From Paludibacter jiangxiensis (GTDB lineage Bacteria; Bacteroidota; Bacteroidia; Bacteroidales; Paludibacteraceae), in NCBI GenBank assembly GCA_945897785.1, contig CAMDGD010000002.1, positions 24,063 through 88,062 on the forward strand: a stretch of 64,000 bases of DNA. The letters run 5' to 3'. Numbering within the stretch: the first letter of the stretch is position 1; each line of letters opens with the position of its first letter. Shown here piece by piece: positions 60,807-64,000 of this stretch. The notes under the pieces are model-generated. The model was given only the letters and a program-made list of their open reading frames with translations. It did no database searches and was not told where the DNA came from. The translations under genes were made by a program, and so were the position numbers.

Positions 60807-62084
60807 ATGTTTCAACACCCGCATAAAATACGAATAGCAGATTACGATTATTCTCTGCCAGATGAACGTATAGCCAAATTTCCGCTTGAGCAACGGGATG
60901 CCTCAAAATTATTGCTGTACAAAAACGGCAAAATTTCAACAAGGCAGTTTTTTGAGCTTCCCGATATGTTGCCCGCAGATAGTTTGCTGGTATTTAACAA
61001 TACCAAAGTAATTCAAGCGAGGCTTATCTTCTCTAAAGATACAGGAGCCCAGATAGAAGTATTTTGTTTGGAGCCATATAGTCCAAATGACTATGCTCAA
61101 GCTTTTCAGCAAACACAATGCTGTGAATGGAAATGTATGGTGGGGAATCTAAAGAAATGGAAAACTGGTGTGTTGCAATTGTTCGTTGGGGGGAACGATG
61201 TATTGCCTCAACGGATTACCGCCGAGAAAATTTCTACTGTTGAAAACACCCATATCATTCGTTTTACCTGGGATAATCCGGTTTATAATTTTGCTGACAT
61301 ATTGGAATTGGCCGGCGAATTACCTATTCCGCCGTACCTTCATAGAAGCACCATTGAAAAAGATAAAGAGACATACCAAACCGTGTATTCTAAAATTAAG
61401 GGTTCGGTAGCTGCTCCAACGGCAGGCTTGCATTTTACTCCGCAAGTGCTCGCAAACTTGCAAGCCAAAGGCATAGAAACAAATGAACTTACCTTGCATG
61501 TGGGTGCAGGTACTTTTCAGCCTGTAAAATCGGATGTTATTGAAGGGCACACTATGCATGCCGAATTAATTTCGGTACGGAAAGAAACTATAGCGCGATT
61601 GCTTACAAAAATAGATACGATTGTGGCGGTGGGAACAACCTCTGTTCGTACACTCGAAAGTCTCTATTATGTTGGTGTCTTACTAGAAAAGAATCCAAAT
61701 GCAACACAAGCTGAATTAGCTATAATGCAATGGATGCCTTATCAAACAGAATTTACTATTACGACAACAAAAGCGTTGCAAAACATACTAACTTACCTTG
61801 AAAGCAAGCAATTGGATAGGCTGCAAACTTCTACTCAGATTATTATTGCTCCCGGCTATCAATTTAACTTGGTAAAGGCTATTATCACTAATTTTCATCA
61901 GCCTAAAAGTACCTTGTTGTTATTAATTTCAGCCTTCCTTGCTGGAGATTGGAAGGGGGTATATACTTATGCACTCGAAAATGACTACAGGTTTTTGAGT
62001 TATGGAGATAGTTCTTTGTTGATTAATGATGTATTAGAATCAAGAATAAAGAACCAAGAATATAGACAAAAGAATAAAGAGTAA
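60807..62084 (+). CDS. queA: S-adenosylmethionine:tRNA ribosyltransferase-isomerase
   Basis: ADYDYSLPDERIAKFPLEQRDASKLLLY...APTAGLHFTPQVLANLQAKGIE...LTLHVGAGTFQPV...ITNFHQPKSTLLLLISAF. Confidence 0.96.
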   Translation: MFQHPHKIRIADYDYSLPDERIAKFPLEQRDASKLLLYKNGKISTRQFFELPDMLPADSLLVFNNTKVIQARLIFSKDTGAQIEVFCLEPYSPNDYAQAFQQTQCCEWKCMVGNLKKWKTGVLQLFVGGNDVLPQRITAEKISTVENTHIIRFTWDNPVYNFADILELAGELPIPPYLHRSTIEKDKETYQTVYSKIKGSVAAPTAGLHFTPQVLANLQAKGIETNELTLHVGAGTFQPVKSDVIEGHTMHAELISVRKETIARLLTKIDTIVAVGTTSVRTLESLYYVGVLLEKNPNATQAELAIMQWMPYQTEFTITTTKALQNILTYLESKQLDRLQTSTQIIIAPGYQFNLVKAIITNFHQPKSTLLLLISAFLAGDWKGVYTYALENDYRFLSYGDSSLLINDVLESRIKNQEYRQKNKE

Positions 62085-62191
62085 AGACAAAAGACGGGGT
62101 CTGCGTTTTACTATCAAAAGTAAAAATTTGCACTACCGAAATTCGTGTAAATTGGTGCTAATTTGTGGACAAGTACTTTCTTGACCTTCGA
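62076..62191. repeat. Right arm of the large inverted repeat flanking queA
   Basis: See left arm 60607-60722; overlaps the last codons of queA. Confidence 0.9.
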
Positions 62192-62516
62192 ATTTTTATC
62201 ACTTCCAAATAAAAAATGCCGGTTTGTATTAGTACATTCATCAATTGGCTTATTCGCAAGAGCTGCAAATAAAAAATGCTATATTAAACCAGTCCTTGCA
62301 TTTTTTTACCTAAATATCTGAGCCCATCGATTGGATGAAAAACTTATTAATAAAGCATTTGTTAGGGTTCTTGTTGAGAGTATTTGTTTGCATCCGCAGT
62401 TTGTATTGAATAAATATATAAGTTCCGATTTTTTTCTTTTTTAATACTTTTCCGTTTGTTGATTTAGTAGTTATTTCCTTACTTTTGTGCATACAAAAAA
62501 TTCAAGTTCATTCCCC

Positions 62517-64000
62517 ATGCACGAAAAACTTATTATCCTTGATTACGGTTCGCAAACCACACAGTTAATTGCACGACGCGTGCGCGAGTTAAACACCTAT
62601 TGTGAAATTGTGCCGTATAATAAATTTCCTCATGATGCTAGTAATGTAAAGGGCGTAATTCTTTCAGGTAGTCCGTTTTCAGTATATGATGAAGCGGCTT
62701 TTAAAACCGATTTATCTAATATTCGCAAGAAGTTTCCTGTGTTGGGCATTTGCTATGGCGCACAGTTTATTTCGCATACCTCCGGCGGTAAAGTAGAGCC
62801 GGCAGGTTCGCGTGAGTACGGTCGTGCACACCTCACCGAAATCAATAACAGTGATGCCTTGTTGAAAGGCGTAGAGAAAGATGCTCAGGTATGGATGTCG
62901 CATGGAGATACCATTACGCAAATACCATCAAACTTTAGTATTATTGCTAGCACACCGCAAGTAAAAATTGCTGGGTATCGTGTAACCGATGAAAATACCT
63001 GGGGTGTTCAATTTCATCCGGAAGTGTTTCATACCGAATGTGGTAAGCAAATTTTGGAGAATTTTGTCGATATATGTGGATTTAAGAAAGATTGGACTCC
63101 GGCTTCCTTTATTGAAGAAACAGTGGATATGTTGAAAGAGAAACTAGGCAATGATAAGGTGATTTTAGCGCTGTCTGGTGGAGTAGATTCATCTGTTGTT
63201 GCAGTATTATTGCATAAGGCCATTGGTAAAAACCTAACTTGTGTGTTTGTTGATAATGGTTTGTTGCGTAAAAACGAGTTTGAAAAGGTGTTGGAAGATT
63301 ATGCGCACCTTGGCTTGAATGTGTTGGGTATTGATGCCAAAGAGAAGTTTTATAAGGATTTGGCAGGAGTAAGTGAGCCGGAAGCAAAACGAAAAATTAT
63401 TGGTAGCGGTTTTATTGATATTTTTAATCAAGAAGCAAAAAAGATACAGGATGTAAAATGGCTCGGACAAGGAACCATTTACCCCGATATTATTGAATCG
63501 CTTTCAATTACAGGGCATGTAATTAAATCGCACCATAATGTGGGTGGGTTGCCTAAAGAAATGAACCTTAAATTGGTAGAACCGCTTCGGCTTTTATTTA
63601 AAGATGAGGTGCGCAGTGTGGGTATCGAATTGGGTATGATGCCGCATTTAATTAAACGGCATCCTTTTCCGGGTCCAGGCTTGGGTATTCGTATTTTGGG
63701 CGATATTACCCCCGAAAAAGTACGCATTTTGCAAGAGGCAGATGATATTTATATTCAAGGCTTACGGGATTGGGATTTGTACGATAAGGTATGGCAAGCA
63801 GGCACCATCTTACTCCCCGTACAATCGGTTGGAGTAATGGGCGATGAACGAACTTACGAAAATACGGTGGCTTTGCGTGCAGTTACATCTACCGATGCCA
63901 TGACTGCCGATTGGGCACATCTGCCGTACGAGTTCTTGGCCAAAATGTCCAACGAAATAATAAATAAAGTAAAGGGAGTAAACCGCGTGGTGTATGATAT
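62517..64000 (+). CDS. guaA: GMP synthase (glutamine-hydrolysing), 3' end outside window
   Basis: [25 protein letters not shown]...[10 protein letters not shown]...[21 protein letters not shown]...[14 protein letters not shown]; not in the ORF track because it runs off the window. Confidence 0.97.
   Translation, partial: MHEKLIILDYGSQTTQLIARRVRELNTYCEIVPYNKFPHDASNVKGVILSGSPFSVYDEAAFKTDLSNIRKKFPVLGICYGAQFISHTSGGKVEPAGSREYGRAHLTEINNSDALLKGVEKDAQVWMSHGDTITQIPSNFSIIASTPQVKIAGYRVTDENTWGVQFHPEVFHTECGKQILENFVDICGFKKDWTPASFIEETVDMLKEKLGNDKVILALSGGVDSSVVAVLLHKAIGKNLTCVFVDNGLLRKNEFEKVLEDYAHLGLNVLGIDAKEKFYKDLAGVSEPEAKRKIIGSGFIDIFNQEAKKIQDVKWLGQGTIYPDIIESLSITGHVIKSHHNVGGLPKEMNLKLVEPLRLLFKDEVRSVGIELGMMPHLIKRHPFPGPGLGIRILGDITPEKVRILQEADDIYIQGLRDWDLYDKVWQAGTILLPVQSVGVMGDERTYENTVALRAVTSTDAMTADWAHLPYEFLAKMSNEIINKVKGVNRVVYD

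Noticed and set aside
62310-63727. Minus-strand ORFs opposite the guaA region
   Set aside because: guaA on the plus strand has an uninterrupted, highly conserved frame from 62517 to the window end.
1-64000. CRISPR arrays, tRNA/rRNA genes, prophage or conjugative modules
   Set aside because: Read through the intergenic regions on both strands; no regularly spaced repeats, cloverleaf-like motifs other than the tmRNA tRNA-like domain, or phage/ICE gene sets were seen.

Overview
AT-rich chromosomal window that reads as Bacteroidetes/Bacteroidales: mostly core genes, with a few accessory islands. Core content includes TonB-ExbBD, nadK, rplS, spoT/relA, alaS, rsmI, fmt, lspA, ileS, nnr, hpt, adk, recQ, xseAB, obg, tmRNA, rny, zapA, queA and guaA, plus a GH57/GT4/debranching-enzyme alpha-glucan cluster. 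Main observations: (1) a 224-aa alternative-oxidase/PTOX-like di-iron protein (22224-22898) with all six expected iron ligands and the catalytic Tyr spacing; (2) a ~463-bp element made of an S23/four-helix-bundle (23S rRNA intervening-sequence type) gene between 36-nt inverted repeats (33/36 identical), filling the gap between rny and the 5' end of ssrA; (3) ~116-bp inverted repeats flanking queA, with the right arm supplying the end of the queA coding sequence and a diverged third copy ~19 kb away; (4) a decayed transposase next to a perfect UUCG-loop hairpin; (5) a degraded membrane-protein gene next to the oxidase; (6) a stand-alone N-terminal amidohydrolase-like fragment. No CRISPR array, rRNA, tRNA or prophage was seen. 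All calls come from reading the sequence and the ORF translations; no database search was run.
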